A DNA stretch of 64,000 nt from Roseivirga sp. BDSF3-8. GTDB lineage: Bacteria > Bacteroidota > Bacteroidia > Cytophagales > Cyclobacteriaceae. Location of the stretch: contig NZ_JBGNFV010000001.1 in assembly GCF_041449215.1 (NCBI RefSeq), forward strand, positions 1,153,001 to 1,217,000, read 5' to 3'. Every line of letters begins with the position of its first letter. Position 1 is the first letter of the stretch. Position numbers and translations under genes: made by a program. Below, one piece after another: positions 44,773 to 53,938 of this stretch. Below the pieces are notes generated by a model that worked only from the letters and a program-made list of their open reading frames with translations, searched no databases and was not told the origin of the DNA.

Positions 44773-45630
44773 ATGGATTATTTAATGGAGGATATCATTT
44801 TGCTTTTAATGGGCGCTGCCTTATTGCTGGTCATTTTTGCTAATGTGCTGGTCATTAGCCGGGTGAACCGCATGACGAACGTTTGCCACCATAAGCTTAA
44901 TGAGGCTTTGGTGGCATTAAATGTTATGCAGGTGCCGTATGACAATAGATATATCCAGCAGGTTATCTTTCAGTCAAAACGACAAAATCGCAGGCAGATA
45001 GCTCATCAGGTAGAAGACAGGATCATTAAGCGGTTTGAAAACCTGATATTGCTTTTAGGTGGCATCTTTGAGGAACTATCTCCTGAGAATACAAAAAGCC
45101 ATCAGTATTTTAGCGATCTGGTGGATGAAGTTGACCGCGGGGGCAAAGTTAGCCGGTTGCTTAAATCTTGCCTGGCCTCGGACACGTTTATAAAATACGG
45201 CATTTCGGGGGTACTTGACATATTCTGTGTTTCGATGATGCAAAAGGATTTTGATGACCTTGCTTTCACCTGCAATGATAAGGAGCGTCGGCTTATGCTG
45301 GAATTAGAGGAAGAACTGATAGTGATTTATCTATTAATCTTTATCTATTATGCCTTTGACCGGACACCCTCTGCTATCAGCATGGACCTGTTTTTTGGAG
45401 ACGAAGAGGTCACCTTTACCATAGAAGATAATGACCCTGATAGTACGGATGGCCTCAGCCTACAGTACTCGTCATTAGACCATTGGCCGGATGCACTCGA
45501 ACAAGCTTATACCTTTGCAAGGTTATACGGTGGCATGGCAGGTGCGGACCCTGCATTTTCCAGCGGGCTGAGGTATCGTATAGTGGTGCCGTATCAGCCG
45601 GTAAAAAGGATTTCTGAGAGCGGGTATTAA
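44773..45630 (+). CDS. Membrane-anchored histidine-kinase-like protein lacking the phosphoacceptor His (285 aa)
   Basis: One N-terminal membrane segment (about residues 7-28). The segment RRQIAHQVEDRIIKRFENL near 73-91 has the shape of the HisKA_3 box R-x-R-I-A-x-x-L-H-D, but the His is replaced by Glu (QVED). Residues about 180-285 resemble a HATPase_c fold: SMDLFFGDEEVTFTIEDND for the strand before the G1 box, ALEQAYTFARLYGGMAG and a closing SGLRYRIVVPYQ strand. The N-box Asn and the G-x-G of the ATP lid are not seen. I therefore infer a pseudokinase that pairs with the TPR protein. No response regulator is adjacent. Confidence 0.6.
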   Translation: MDYLMEDIILLLMGAALLLVIFANVLVISRVNRMTNVCHHKLNEALVALNVMQVPYDNRYIQQVIFQSKRQNRRQIAHQVEDRIIKRFENLILLLGGIFEELSPENTKSHQYFSDLVDEVDRGGKVSRLLKSCLASDTFIKYGISGVLDIFCVSMMQKDFDDLAFTCNDKERRLMLELEEELIVIYLLIFIYYAFDRTPSAISMDLFFGDEEVTFTIEDNDPDSTDGLSLQYSSLDHWPDALEQAYTFARLYGGMAGADPAFSSGLRYRIVVPYQPVKRISESGY

Positions 45631-45964
45631 TCCTCCGCACGACCTGCAGCACCCACCACCCCGCCGTTTCCTGTTAAGCCGCCCCCATCGCTAAGGGCGG
45701 GACTAGGGCAAGGCTTTTGGTGAAAAGTTTACCCGAAGGGGACAGTTTTCGCCGAAACCCCAAAGGGCACCGGCCTTGCCACTGTGCCGCCCGTGCATAC
45801 CGTTGGCGGAGCAGGAAGCGGACGGGGGCTGATATCACTCCGCGTTAGGGACTGAGCCATTGTCGGAGCCCGAATTGGACCGGCATCCCGGTGGCTTTTG
45901 CGGGTGGACTGGCGACTGGTGAAGGCCCGCCCGCAGGGAACGCCCAAATACTTACCATTCTGAA
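45631..45964. other. GC-rich non-coding region beyond the relaxase gene
   Basis: 334 bases, clearly richer in G and C than the genes on either side. It contains several short inverted words (GGGCGGGA, CCCGCC, CCGAAACCCC) but no gene I would defend. It lies at the 3' ends of two convergent genes, so it may be structured RNA, or an origin-type site of the element. I cannot choose. Confidence 0.35.
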
Positions 45965-47203
45965 TTACAGGTTTTTGCTTCTCCTCTTCTTTTTCTTTCT
46001 GAATCCATAGGCTACTTCTTCCTCGGCATAACCGGAAGTAAGGGCTTCTAATAGGTTTCTCAATCCTGATAAGTCCGGGGTTTCGTACTTATTAGGCTCC
46101 ATACTAAAAGCTTTATCACTCTGTTTAATGGATAAAGCTTCCTTCTCCGCCGCTGGTTTGCCTTCCATTCGGTTTATCATAGCATTTACGCCGTATTCCT
46201 TGCCTAAATCGCTCCCTTTAAAGGCCACTCTGTTTACATTGTCTACGAAGGTGATGCCATAGTTGCGGCCTTCTGCATTGGTGCGGAAGATGGCCACTAT
46301 ACCCTTCTTTTTCAGTGCTTGTTGCAGGCTTTCCTTTGTGTGAAGCTGATCGGAGGATAATACCTGATCAATGGCCCCTCTCAAACGCGGAATGTCTCTT
46401 TTCCTTAGTTCTCTATTTCTGGCAAAGCGTTTCTGCAGGTTCTTTAAGGTAGGCTTTGCTTGTAAAGCACTTGCCTTGATAGGCACTCCCAGCTTATGTC
46501 CTTTATCGTCTGTGATACTGTAAACCAGACCCCCGTTTTCATACTGGCGGGTGCCGGGTTCTCCACGACTTGCGTTTATATTGAACTGGCTCAGTATGGC
46601 ATTTAGCTCCGGCAGGCTGGCGTACTTATAGTTCTTTACTACCTGCTCTACTATGTCTCCTATGGTAGTTTTAGTCTCCCCTTTACCGTATTGGGCCTTT
46701 TCAATGTGCAAAGGCTTTAGCGTTTTAGGCTTTTGCTCTTCGGCTTTTACCAACCTGAATTCCTCCTCAATCCACTTCCTGGCTGCTTCTGATTTGGTCT
46801 TTCCCAGGTTGTGCATATTGATGCGACTGCCGTCGGCGCGGATGTTGGTCGTGACCAGGTGAATATGTGGGTGGCTGGTGTCAAAATGACGGTAGACGAG
46901 ATAAGGCTGATCGCCAAAGCCTATTTGCTCCATGTAGCTATCCGCGATGGCCTGCATGGTAGGGGTGTCCACCTTATCATTCGCAGAGAAGCTCAGGGAG
47001 ATATGCACGGCATTGGTTTTAGTACGCTGGTTTTTATGGGTAAGCTCAGAAAAACCTCCCAGCTTATCGTAAAAGCTAAGGGCACCGGCCTCATCCGCAT
47101 AGCCATTGGCTAAGATAAGACTGGCGGCGCCCTTTTTCACTTTCTGCTCATTGTAGTTAAGCATGCCCTGAATACTCCTGCCTGTACTGATCTTGGCAAT
47201 CAT
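45965..47203 (-). CDS. Relaxase / mobilisation nuclease
   Basis: A 412-residue MobA/VirD2-type relaxase (relaxase domain, residues 1-170), which nicks one strand at oriT and stays joined to it during transfer. MIAKISTGRSIQGMLNYNEQKV is the typical Bacteroidota start, with the catalytic Tyr likely in LNYNEQ. The metal-binding histidines are in YRHFDTSHPHIHLVTTN at about residues 105-121. The C-terminal part is basic and helical and ends FRKKKKRRSKN. Its start overlaps the upstream accessory gene by 4 bases. With the recombinase at 36.7 kb it marks the island as mobilisable, and no conjugation pore genes are seen, so it would need a helper. Confidence 0.93.
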   Translation of the reverse strand: MIAKISTGRSIQGMLNYNEQKVKKGAASLILANGYADEAGALSFYDKLGGFSELTHKNQRTKTNAVHISLSFSANDKVDTPTMQAIADSYMEQIGFGDQPYLVYRHFDTSHPHIHLVTTNIRADGSRINMHNLGKTKSEAARKWIEEEFRLVKAEEQKPKTLKPLHIEKAQYGKGETKTTIGDIVEQVVKNYKYASLPELNAILSQFNINASRGEPGTRQYENGGLVYSITDDKGHKLGVPIKASALQAKPTLKNLQKRFARNRELRKRDIPRLRGAIDQVLSSDQLHTKESLQQALKKKGIVAIFRTNAEGRNYGITFVDNVNRVAFKGSDLGKEYGVNAMINRMEGKPAAEKEALSIKQSDKAFSMEPNKYETPDLSGLRNLLEALTSGYAEEEVAYGFRKKKKRRSKNL

Positions 47204-47586
47204 CCTTTTAGCAGGTGACTAATTCCTTTTAATACGGTGATTACCTGGGTGTGTGCCTGCTCGTATAGGCGTATGATTTTTTCGGCTTGTGCCTGTCGAA
47301 AAGCCGGACCGTCCTGCCTGTGGAAATAGCGCACCATCTGGTTGATGTTTACCCCAATTTTGCGCAGGTCATTGCGTAGCCTGATCAGCTCAGCCCTGGC
47401 TTCATCCTGGCTGGCATTGCGATAATCCAGGGTAATGTGGCTGTGAAAAAGCAGGTGCCTGACCAGTTCACTTATTGACCTGTGGCAGTGACTTTTTGAA
47501 AGCATTTGCTTCAGCTTCTCCTTTTCGGACTGGCTCATGCGAACGTGCACACGGGCTTGCAGGGGGTTCTTTTTCTCCCTTTTCAT
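47200..47586 (-). CDS. Relaxosome accessory protein (MobC type)
   Basis: A 128-residue basic protein that binds oriT and helps the relaxase. It starts MKREKKNPLQARVHVRMSQSE, a ribbon-helix-helix-like N-terminus. The central LIRLRNDLRKIGVNINQMVRYFH segment is the MobC signature (G-x-N-x-N-Q). Its stop overlaps the relaxase start codon by 4 bases (ATGA), so the two are translationally coupled. The region just upstream is the expected place for oriT. Confidence 0.92.
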   Translation of the reverse strand: MKREKKNPLQARVHVRMSQSEKEKLKQMLSKSHCHRSISELVRHLLFHSHITLDYRNASQDEARAELIRLRNDLRKIGVNINQMVRYFHRQDGPAFRQAQAEKIIRLYEQAHTQVITVLKGISHLLKG

Positions 47587-48072
47587 AGCCCACTTATTCG
47601 AGTTCCGAGAATGAATTTACCCCTCAGCAACTTTGGCAGCGAAAGGGTGTAAATACCCAATTGTCCCACAATTGTACATCTTGCTGATTGCACTAAAGGC
47701 AATCTGAATCCTATTGAAAAGTGAGAGTTTTGAGTTTGGAAAAGTGTGGCTTGGAAATGATTGGGATGGGATTCGTGAGCTTTCGGCTGCAATAGGCTTA
47801 GCCCTTCTGGTTGATAAGCTAAGGGCCTGTAAGTACTTAGGGTATATTGATCTGTTGGGAATGCACTTTTAGAGTGGGTTAGGCAATGGGGCCTTTCTTT
47901 TATCAGCTTCATGTCTGTTAGTTTTGATGAGCTGATAAGGTGGGGAGGGGAGTAGAAAGGTTTTCACAAGGTGGGGGCTTTAATGGAAAATCCTAGGACA
48001 TCTTAATCATTTATTATGGGCTTAGGGTAGTTTGGTCATTTTTTATACATCTGCAAATACAGTGTGTAGAAC
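47587..48072. other. Region upstream of the mobilisation operon with an inverted repeat, possible oriT
   Basis: About 490 bases without a supported gene. CAATTGT (47658-47664) and ACAATTG (47668-47674) form a perfect 7-bp inverted repeat with a CCC loop, 72 bases before the accessory-gene ATG. Relaxase binding sites usually have such a repeat next to the nick. A 109-codon minus-strand frame covers part of the region but has no domain and an unlikely composition. Assignment as oriT is an inference. Confidence 0.4.
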
Positions 48073-48175
48073 TTATCCAATTTTATTATAAGATAACCCC
48101 AGATTGCCTTCAAATCTAGCTAAAATATTGGCATCTGAAAGGAGATCATCGAGTTGGCCGAGAGCTGCTTCAGAA
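48073..48175 (-). pseudogene. Displaced fragment of the toxin gene (orphan module)
   Basis: Read on the minus strand, this stretch encodes NSEAALGQLDDLLSDANILA followed by RFEGNLGL, then a few residues and TAA at 48073-48075. The intact toxin at 48691-53748 contains the related SRLDDLLSDANILIRLEANP at 49430-49510. DNA identity is also high, for example the shared AAAATATTGGCATCTGAAAG. It lies 20 bases beyond the immunity gene with no start codon. This looks like the remains of an older C-terminal toxin module left behind after replacement. Confidence 0.75.
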
Positions 48176-48196
48176 TTGGCTTTTCTTTCCTAGGCA

Positions 48197-48694
48197 CTAA
48201 GCGTCTTTTGACTTTTCTTCTTCTATTAGTTCTAATATCCTGCTTAGTACCGGCCGCTGTGAGAGATAAAACATATCATGAATACCTTTAACTCGTTTTT
48301 CATTGTGTTTTTTTAATCTCCTCAATACTTCTGGCTTTTGCTTAGCAAACTCAAGCAAGCAAATCCCACGGTGTCCTTTGTACAAAGTATCGGTTAGTCG
48401 TGATGGGTTAACATAAACGAATCGCACAGACGCTTCAACTCCCTCAAAATCAAACGGTTTATCCACAGGGAAAAGTGAATCAAATGTTGTCCCTACCTGT
48501 ATGTCTCTATAAGGATTGGCTGAAACAAATATTGAGTTTTCCTTTACCAAATCTCTTTTCCCAAGTCTATCCAACCCCCTTAAGATAGAATCTATTTGTT
48601 GTTTACTTGGCAAGTCTAGTAGGAGAAGGTGGCTGTGATTTTCGTAGCAACCTTCTTCCCTTAATTTATTATATACTTCGTCACTGATTCTCAT
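48197..48694 (-). CDS. Probable immunity protein for the ADP-ribosyltransferase-like toxin (165 aa)
   Basis: A soluble protein with no signal peptide or membrane segment, as expected for an immunity protein acting in the cytoplasm. I do not recognise its family. Segments such as CYENHSHLLLLDLPSKQQI and FDFEGVEASVRFVYVNPSRL suggest an alpha/beta fold, and it ends in a helical acidic tail (ILELIEEEKSKD). Its start overlaps the toxin gene end by 4 bases, so it is made together with the toxin. The function is inferred from position and size only. Confidence 0.6.
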   Translation of the reverse strand: MRISDEVYNKLREEGCYENHSHLLLLDLPSKQQIDSILRGLDRLGKRDLVKENSIFVSANPYRDIQVGTTFDSLFPVDKPFDFEGVEASVRFVYVNPSRLTDTLYKGHRGICLLEFAKQKPEVLRRLKKHNEKRVKGIHDMFYLSQRPVLSRILELIEEEKSKDA

Positions 48695-51600
48695 TTCGTG
48701 CTATATTTAATCGCTTTTTGATAGAACTCTAGAGATTTATCTAAACCAGACACATCCAAGCTTTCAAGTAGTTCATTACTTACTGTATTATCAGGAATAT
48801 TATTTGGCAAATCAATATTAAAAACTTCTTTGACAAGCTCCCTTGCATCATCTACAGCTATCTCAACCTTGGACAAGGTGGAAAAATCGTCCGCTGAGAT
48901 CTTTAAAATTGCTTCCAATTCTATGTTAGCACGATTATTTGGAGCAAGCAACTTCAGGTCTCCTAAGTCTTTTGGCAAACCCATTTGGATAACACCCCTA
49001 AAGCTCTGGTTTGCAGACGTACTTTCGATTGCAAAAATCGTAGCTCTAACCGGATCTGTAGATGTTGAGATGCCTCCGGCCTGTGTATTAGTATTTCCTG
49101 GGAACAGAAATCCGTCCGCTTTACTCCTAGTCGTCCCCCTGAAAAGTGACTTTACACCCTTTTGCTCCAGTTGCATCACTGTATTCACTTCCGTAACATT
49201 TTCCAGTACCTTGATCAGGTCATTACTGTTACTTATAGCGAGTACCTCATCAAACTTTTTAACCGATTGGAGTATTCCTTCGGCGTCAAAAGCCTCCTTT
49301 AATGTGATTTTAAATACATCCAGTTTATGAGGGTACTTTTTAACAAAATCGTCTGCTATTTCAAGATTATCAACTTTGCTCGCAAGCCCGTCGATTCTAG
49401 TTTCCTCCAAAACCTTCCACGCCTCAATCAACCCCGGATTGGCTTCAAGTCTAATTAAAATATTGGCATCTGAAAGGAGATCGTCGAGCCTGCTGAGAGT
49501 AGCTTCATCGAAGCCAGATGATACTATTTTGTTTCTCAAGGACTGATTTTCAATACCATCAAGGTGTCTGTAGAGGGCCAATTGATTATCAGCCACCTCC
49601 CTGGTTCTCCTTATCAAACTCTCAATGCCGTCAGCAGCAGACACGGACAGCAGGCCTATCTGGATGTAAAAGCTCACTTCTTTCCATTTCTCGCATAATT
49701 CGGTGTCAGTGGACTGACAAGCGATATCGGTGAATGCTGCCAGATTATCACCTACGGCCAGCGTAAGCCTAAATAGGGCTCGCAAGGTTCTGGAACTTTG
49801 ATAGGCCCGGTAGGCCGCTGAGATTTCACCTATGCCCACGGACAGCAGGGTAATATCCAGGGCCAGAGACATGACTGTTTCCTGTGCTTCCTGCTCTTGC
49901 TTATTAATGATAAATGCTGCCAGTAAAGCAGGAACGCTTTCCAGCACGGTGCCTTTTGATAAACCTACATCTTTATGACTATGGTTTATCCTAAGCCCTA
50001 CCATTTCAAATGGCCTCAGGTTAAGGGTATCTAGCGTGAGGGTATGCGTTGGTCCAGGGCTATGGAGAGATAAGCTCGAAATAAGCTCAAAGTGCAGATG
50101 GCTTCCCAACTCTGATACCTGCCAGTGATTGGAAAATGATTCATCCTGGCTGGAGAATATAAAAGCGACTTTGCCAGGTGAGTGATATAGATCGGCAATC
50201 CTAATAATAGCTCGTAACAGCCCCATACGCGTGTCGGAATCGTCTATGGCCCTAAGCATAGCGATTTGGTCAACATCTTTCTCAAAAAGTGGCACAAAGG
50301 TCTCGACATCCGATACACTTTCCAGCAACTTTACCAGCATGGTCTCCTGGGTGATGTCCGTATTAGCCTCACTTAAAAGTAAATTGATGAGTTCGACCCT
50401 GGTGACAGCAGCAAACTCTTCATAAACGCAGACAGGAGATGAGCTCAGTATGGTGAAGACTTCGTCTTCATCTTCTTCTGTGAGTAGCTTTTTGATCGCA
50501 TCTACTTTGCCTTTTATGTAGTTACTGTAGGAAGTATTGGTTCTTTCAAATATCTGGATGAGCTTTTCGGCCTGTTCCTTGTTTTCGGTATCAATCTCGA
50601 TAGCCCCTCCCCCGGGGCTGGTAAACCTGACGCCATAACGGGGGGCTGTATATACATTTCCTTTTTCGGCAACACTATGCCTTTCCTGCCTCCCTACATG
50701 GAAGTACTCTATAGAAGAGCGGTCAAAGTATTGCAGGCCATAGGCTGTATTGGGAAGTTGGATGTCTTCAATACTTATGCCTTCCAGCAGACTTTTATCG
50801 GCAACACCTGAAAACCATTTGAAAGGAGCTGCCCAGAATTTTGCCGGATCTTCGTAGTGGTAAAAGGGAAAGGCTCTTTCGCCATTATCTCTCGCACAGT
50901 AGTAACTATTGATAAGCTCAATTACATATTCTTCCCTGACTTTACTGTAGGCAGAAACCTCCTCATCATCGGTGAGCAAGCCCCATACGGGCCGGGGGTT
51001 GTGGATGAGGTCCCACTGGTGTTTGTGAAGCTGGGTGCCGAAAAAGGTGTAGTCCATCAGATTGTCTGTGGCCCACTCCTCCAGGGCGGGAGTCTCCACG
51101 AAGGTGTGCTGCAGGCGGAAGGCGCCGTGGCCGAGCTCGTGGGCGATGGTCTTGTCGAAGTGGTCGGAGTTACCGATGCGGGAGGTGAAGATAAAGCCGA
51201 ACTGACGCTTGTAGGGCATAAAGCCGGCCCTGGCGTTGTCCGTTCCGTCTTCGTCTATGGCGCTTTTGGGGGTGTGGACCAGGAAGAGGTAGTAGGTGCC
51301 TTCTGCTGTCTTATGCGCCTGCTCATAGCTCCTGATGAGCTTCCTCATCTCAGGGGTGTAGTTGGAGAGCATACCGGTACTCCCGTCGTCCAAAGCGCCG
51401 TCTCCATCGGTGTCGTAGTCGGCGGTAAAGGCTTTCTCGTAAATGACGGTCCAGTTGACTACGGCCGGGCCGTAGGTTTTCTTCAGGGCCTGGCTTATAT
51501 CTGTTCCACGGCCGGGCTTCATATAGCCTGCGCCGTTGACGGGCACTACCTTCAGGGTTAGGTGTTCGGGGGTATAGCTGACGGTGTTGAGTTTCCCACT

Positions 51601-53748
51601 GAGGCTCTCAGTGCTGTCTTCAGCATTGGTGCGTATGGCCTGCAGGTAGCTTTCTTCTTTATCACCCTGGCCGGTGAGCAGGATGGTGTACAGGTCGTCA
51701 CCGGTCTTTTCAAGCACCGGTACGGGCTGGCCGGTTTCTGTGTAGAGCTTCAGGCCGGTGGTATCACCTTTAAGGATGACTCTGTCAGTCTGCCCGGTGG
51801 CCAGGGCTTTCCAGGCGATAGGGTATTCGCTGTTTTCATCCTCGCTCAGTGGCAGGCTTTCATAGTGCTCCGTGTAGGCGTCATGCAATTGGGTATCAAA
51901 GCCGTAAATCTGATTATCGTAGGCAGTGAAGTACACGGGCTGGCTGATGCGGTCGCCAGTGGCGAGTACAGGCGTGTCTGCCTCCGGCTCGAGGATGGGG
52001 CCTATGCGGCCTTCCTCATCGATCACGATGGTGCGGCCCTGGCTGTCGGTCACGGCTACGCTCTGGCCGGGGGGCTGCTGAATCTCAATGGTCTCACCGC
52101 TGGCGAGCGTGACGACGTAGGTGCGGGGGCCTTCTGTAATTTCTTCCTCTGCGTCCTCCTGGCCTTCCTGTTTCTTGATGGTGACGGCTTCAAGGTAGCC
52201 GGAGACGGTGATGGTGGTATCGGCCAGTTGCTGCCGGTCTTCCCAAAATTCTTCTATGCCTTCCCGCCACTCATCGAGGGGCTTGCTGAGGGCATGGACG
52301 AGTCCGTCGGTCATCCGGTAGTCGGTGTTGATGGCGATGCGGTCGAACTGTACGGGAAGGGTAAGGCCCATCCAGGGGACGTAAATGGTACCTCTTCCGC
52401 TGAACACCCCATCACCACCGCGGACTTCCTGCAGGCGCATGGTGAACTTGCCTACGGCGATCTGGTCACCGACCAGGGCATTGGGCAGGGGCTCCCGGTT
52501 GGTGATCTCAGGCAGGGGGCCTTCATCGTCATAGCAGGCCTGCTCAGGCGGGGCCTGGGTGGTAAAGGGGGTGACCTGGCTCCACTGGGAGGCGATGCCG
52601 TTGCGCACCACGCCGGCCTTTACTTCGTAGGGGGTGTCGGGAGCAAGCTCCCGGGCGATGTAGACGGTGTCGGTGATATCGACGCTGCGCCAGGGCCAGT
52701 CGGGCTGGTGGGTGGGGCGGTACTGCAGCCGGTAGGTGGTGGTCTGGCTACGGCGGTTGTCTCTGTGGTAGCCGGCAAAGGAGAATTTGGCGTGGACGTG
52801 GCTGAGGGCCTCGGCAGTAAGGTCGCTTAGGGGAGGCAGGTCGGCCACGGGGGTACCGGGTACGAAGGCGCAGATCCGGCTGTAGCCCTGGTTTTTAAAT
52901 AAATCACCGGAAGAGCTATTTAGAGGAGAGCCAGTTCGATCATCCAGCTGCGCCCGCACGCGCCAGGCGTAGGTGATGCCTTCCTGCAGGGGCGGTAGCT
53001 CGAGGCCGTAGGTGAGGCTGGTCTGGCGGGTGACGGTCTGGTAGAGGGGTGGCAGGGTGCGCATGGCTTCTTCGGGCGGCAGGCCGCCGCGCACTTCTAC
53101 CAGGGTGAATTCGTAGGCGATGCCACTAAGGCCGCTGCCCCGGTGCATGGGGGTCCAGTGGAAAAGCAAAGGCTGGCCGGGCTGCCAGTTGACCTGGCTG
53201 TTGCAGGCGGGAAGGTTTAGCAGGGGCGGGTCGGCAAGTACGAGCCAGGCGGTGGCGGTAGCGGGAGCAGAAAGGGGGACGTCGGGCCGGCGGAAGTCGT
53301 AGGCCTGCACGGTGAAGCGGTAGAAGCCTTCGGGGAGCTGACCGCCGCTTTGGGCAAATTGCCCGCGGTCGTAGCCGCTGAAGTCAAGTGCGTCGGGTGA
53401 AAGGCCACCAGCGAGTTCGGGGGCGGAGAGCAGGCGGGGCATGCCGCCCTGCAGGGTGATGACGTTGCCTTGATAGCCCTGCCGGGTGCTGATCCGTATG
53501 CCGGGGCCTTCGATGGTCCAGCGGAGCTGCACGGGGTAGCTGGGCTCGCTAAGGTCACGCAGCAGGAGCTGTACCTGCAGGCTGCCGGGCTGGCTGTAGT
53601 GGCTCAGATAGACGCTGTGGGGAGGGAATACCTGCAGGCTGGCCTGCACGGCGGACTGGGCATGGGCAACGGTAAAGCTTAGCAGTAAGCCAGCTAAAAC
53701 CCAAATAAACCACTTAAAAGCAGATCCTCTCAGACCAAAATAACTCAT
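48691..53748 (-). CDS. Secreted polymorphic toxin: beta-domains, HExxH motif, C-terminal ADP-ribosyltransferase-like domain
   Basis: A 1685-residue protein when started at MSYFGLRGSAFKWFIWVLAG (53748), a signal peptide ending HAQS; the frame continues 25 codons upstream but without a signal. The first 450 residues are fibronectin-III-like beta-domains. Near residue 868 is IAHELGHGAFRLQHTF, an HExxH zinc-protease motif. A hydrophobic helical stretch lies at about 1290-1350. The C-terminus has the ADP-ribosyltransferase R-S-E pattern: Arg in SLFRGTTRS (about 1535), GGISTSTDP (about 1558) and the ExE of ANIELEAIL (about 1609). This suggests a toxin that modifies a target protein. The immunity-type gene overlaps its stop by 4 bases. 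Export could use T9SS, although no sorting domain is at the C-terminus. The protease may free the toxin. Confidence 0.75.
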   Translation of the reverse strand: MSYFGLRGSAFKWFIWVLAGLLLSFTVAHAQSAVQASLQVFPPHSVYLSHYSQPGSLQVQLLLRDLSEPSYPVQLRWTIEGPGIRISTRQGYQGNVITLQGGMPRLLSAPELAGGLSPDALDFSGYDRGQFAQSGGQLPEGFYRFTVQAYDFRRPDVPLSAPATATAWLVLADPPLLNLPACNSQVNWQPGQPLLFHWTPMHRGSGLSGIAYEFTLVEVRGGLPPEEAMRTLPPLYQTVTRQTSLTYGLELPPLQEGITYAWRVRAQLDDRTGSPLNSSSGDLFKNQGYSRICAFVPGTPVADLPPLSDLTAEALSHVHAKFSFAGYHRDNRRSQTTTYRLQYRPTHQPDWPWRSVDITDTVYIARELAPDTPYEVKAGVVRNGIASQWSQVTPFTTQAPPEQACYDDEGPLPEITNREPLPNALVGDQIAVGKFTMRLQEVRGGDGVFSGRGTIYVPWMGLTLPVQFDRIAINTDYRMTDGLVHALSKPLDEWREGIEEFWEDRQQLADTTITVSGYLEAVTIKKQEGQEDAEEEITEGPRTYVVTLASGETIEIQQPPGQSVAVTDSQGRTIVIDEEGRIGPILEPEADTPVLATGDRISQPVYFTAYDNQIYGFDTQLHDAYTEHYESLPLSEDENSEYPIAWKALATGQTDRVILKGDTTGLKLYTETGQPVPVLEKTGDDLYTILLTGQGDKEESYLQAIRTNAEDSTESLSGKLNTVSYTPEHLTLKVVPVNGAGYMKPGRGTDISQALKKTYGPAVVNWTVIYEKAFTADYDTDGDGALDDGSTGMLSNYTPEMRKLIRSYEQAHKTAEGTYYLFLVHTPKSAIDEDGTDNARAGFMPYKRQFGFIFTSRIGNSDHFDKTIAHELGHGAFRLQHTFVETPALEEWATDNLMDYTFFGTQLHKHQWDLIHNPRPVWGLLTDDEEVSAYSKVREEYVIELINSYYCARDNGERAFPFYHYEDPAKFWAAPFKWFSGVADKSLLEGISIEDIQLPNTAYGLQYFDRSSIEYFHVGRQERHSVAEKGNVYTAPRYGVRFTSPGGGAIEIDTENKEQAEKLIQIFERTNTSYSNYIKGKVDAIKKLLTEEDEDEVFTILSSSPVCVYEEFAAVTRVELINLLLSEANTDITQETMLVKLLESVSDVETFVPLFEKDVDQIAMLRAIDDSDTRMGLLRAIIRIADLYHSPGKVAFIFSSQDESFSNHWQVSELGSHLHFELISSLSLHSPGPTHTLTLDTLNLRPFEMVGLRINHSHKDVGLSKGTVLESVPALLAAFIINKQEQEAQETVMSLALDITLLSVGIGEISAAYRAYQSSRTLRALFRLTLAVGDNLAAFTDIACQSTDTELCEKWKEVSFYIQIGLLSVSAADGIESLIRRTREVADNQLALYRHLDGIENQSLRNKIVSSGFDEATLSRLDDLLSDANILIRLEANPGLIEAWKVLEETRIDGLASKVDNLEIADDFVKKYPHKLDVFKITLKEAFDAEGILQSVKKFDEVLAISNSNDLIKVLENVTEVNTVMQLEQKGVKSLFRGTTRSKADGFLFPGNTNTQAGGISTSTDPVRATIFAIESTSANQSFRGVIQMGLPKDLGDLKLLAPNNRANIELEAILKISADDFSTLSKVEIAVDDARELVKEVFNIDLPNNIPDNTVSNELLESLDVSGLDKSLEFYQKAIKYSTK

Positions 53749-53916
53749 TGTACTCAACGCTGATAAAATAGTATTTTCTACCAGCATGCAAGTTACAGGT
53801 GCTTGTCCTCTATTAAGGGACAAAATGAGCGCAATACTTACTTATATGAGTTCAGTGGTGAAGATTTGCGCCAGGAAGATAGCATGTCACTGTTACCCGG
53901 AATCGGCTAATACTTT

Positions 53917-53938
53917 AAAATCTTCCTCAAAATGGTTC
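53917..53938 (+). repeat. Left copy of a 22-nt imperfect direct repeat flanking the Avs-like gene
   Basis: AAAATC-TT-CCTCAAAATGGTTC. The right copy at 60369-60390 is AAAATC-AC-CCTCAAAGTGGTTC; 19 of 22 positions agree. In both cases a hairpin and TTTTTTATTTT follow within about 70 bases. Confidence 0.6.

Noticed and set aside
45729-45947. 72-codon minus-strand ORF in the GC-rich gap
   Set aside because: Pro/Arg/Ser-rich low-complexity translation typical of non-coding GC-rich DNA.
47583-47912. 109-codon minus-strand ORF upstream of the relaxosome genes
   Set aside because: Composition is not protein-like and it covers the likely oriT region. It has no domain and overlaps the accessory gene start by 4 bases only by chance.
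50857-52830. Two long plus-strand ORFs of 234 and 422 codons
   Set aside because: They lie antisense to the toxin gene, in its GC-rich part, with no recognisable domain. The toxin frame has a signal peptide and motifs.
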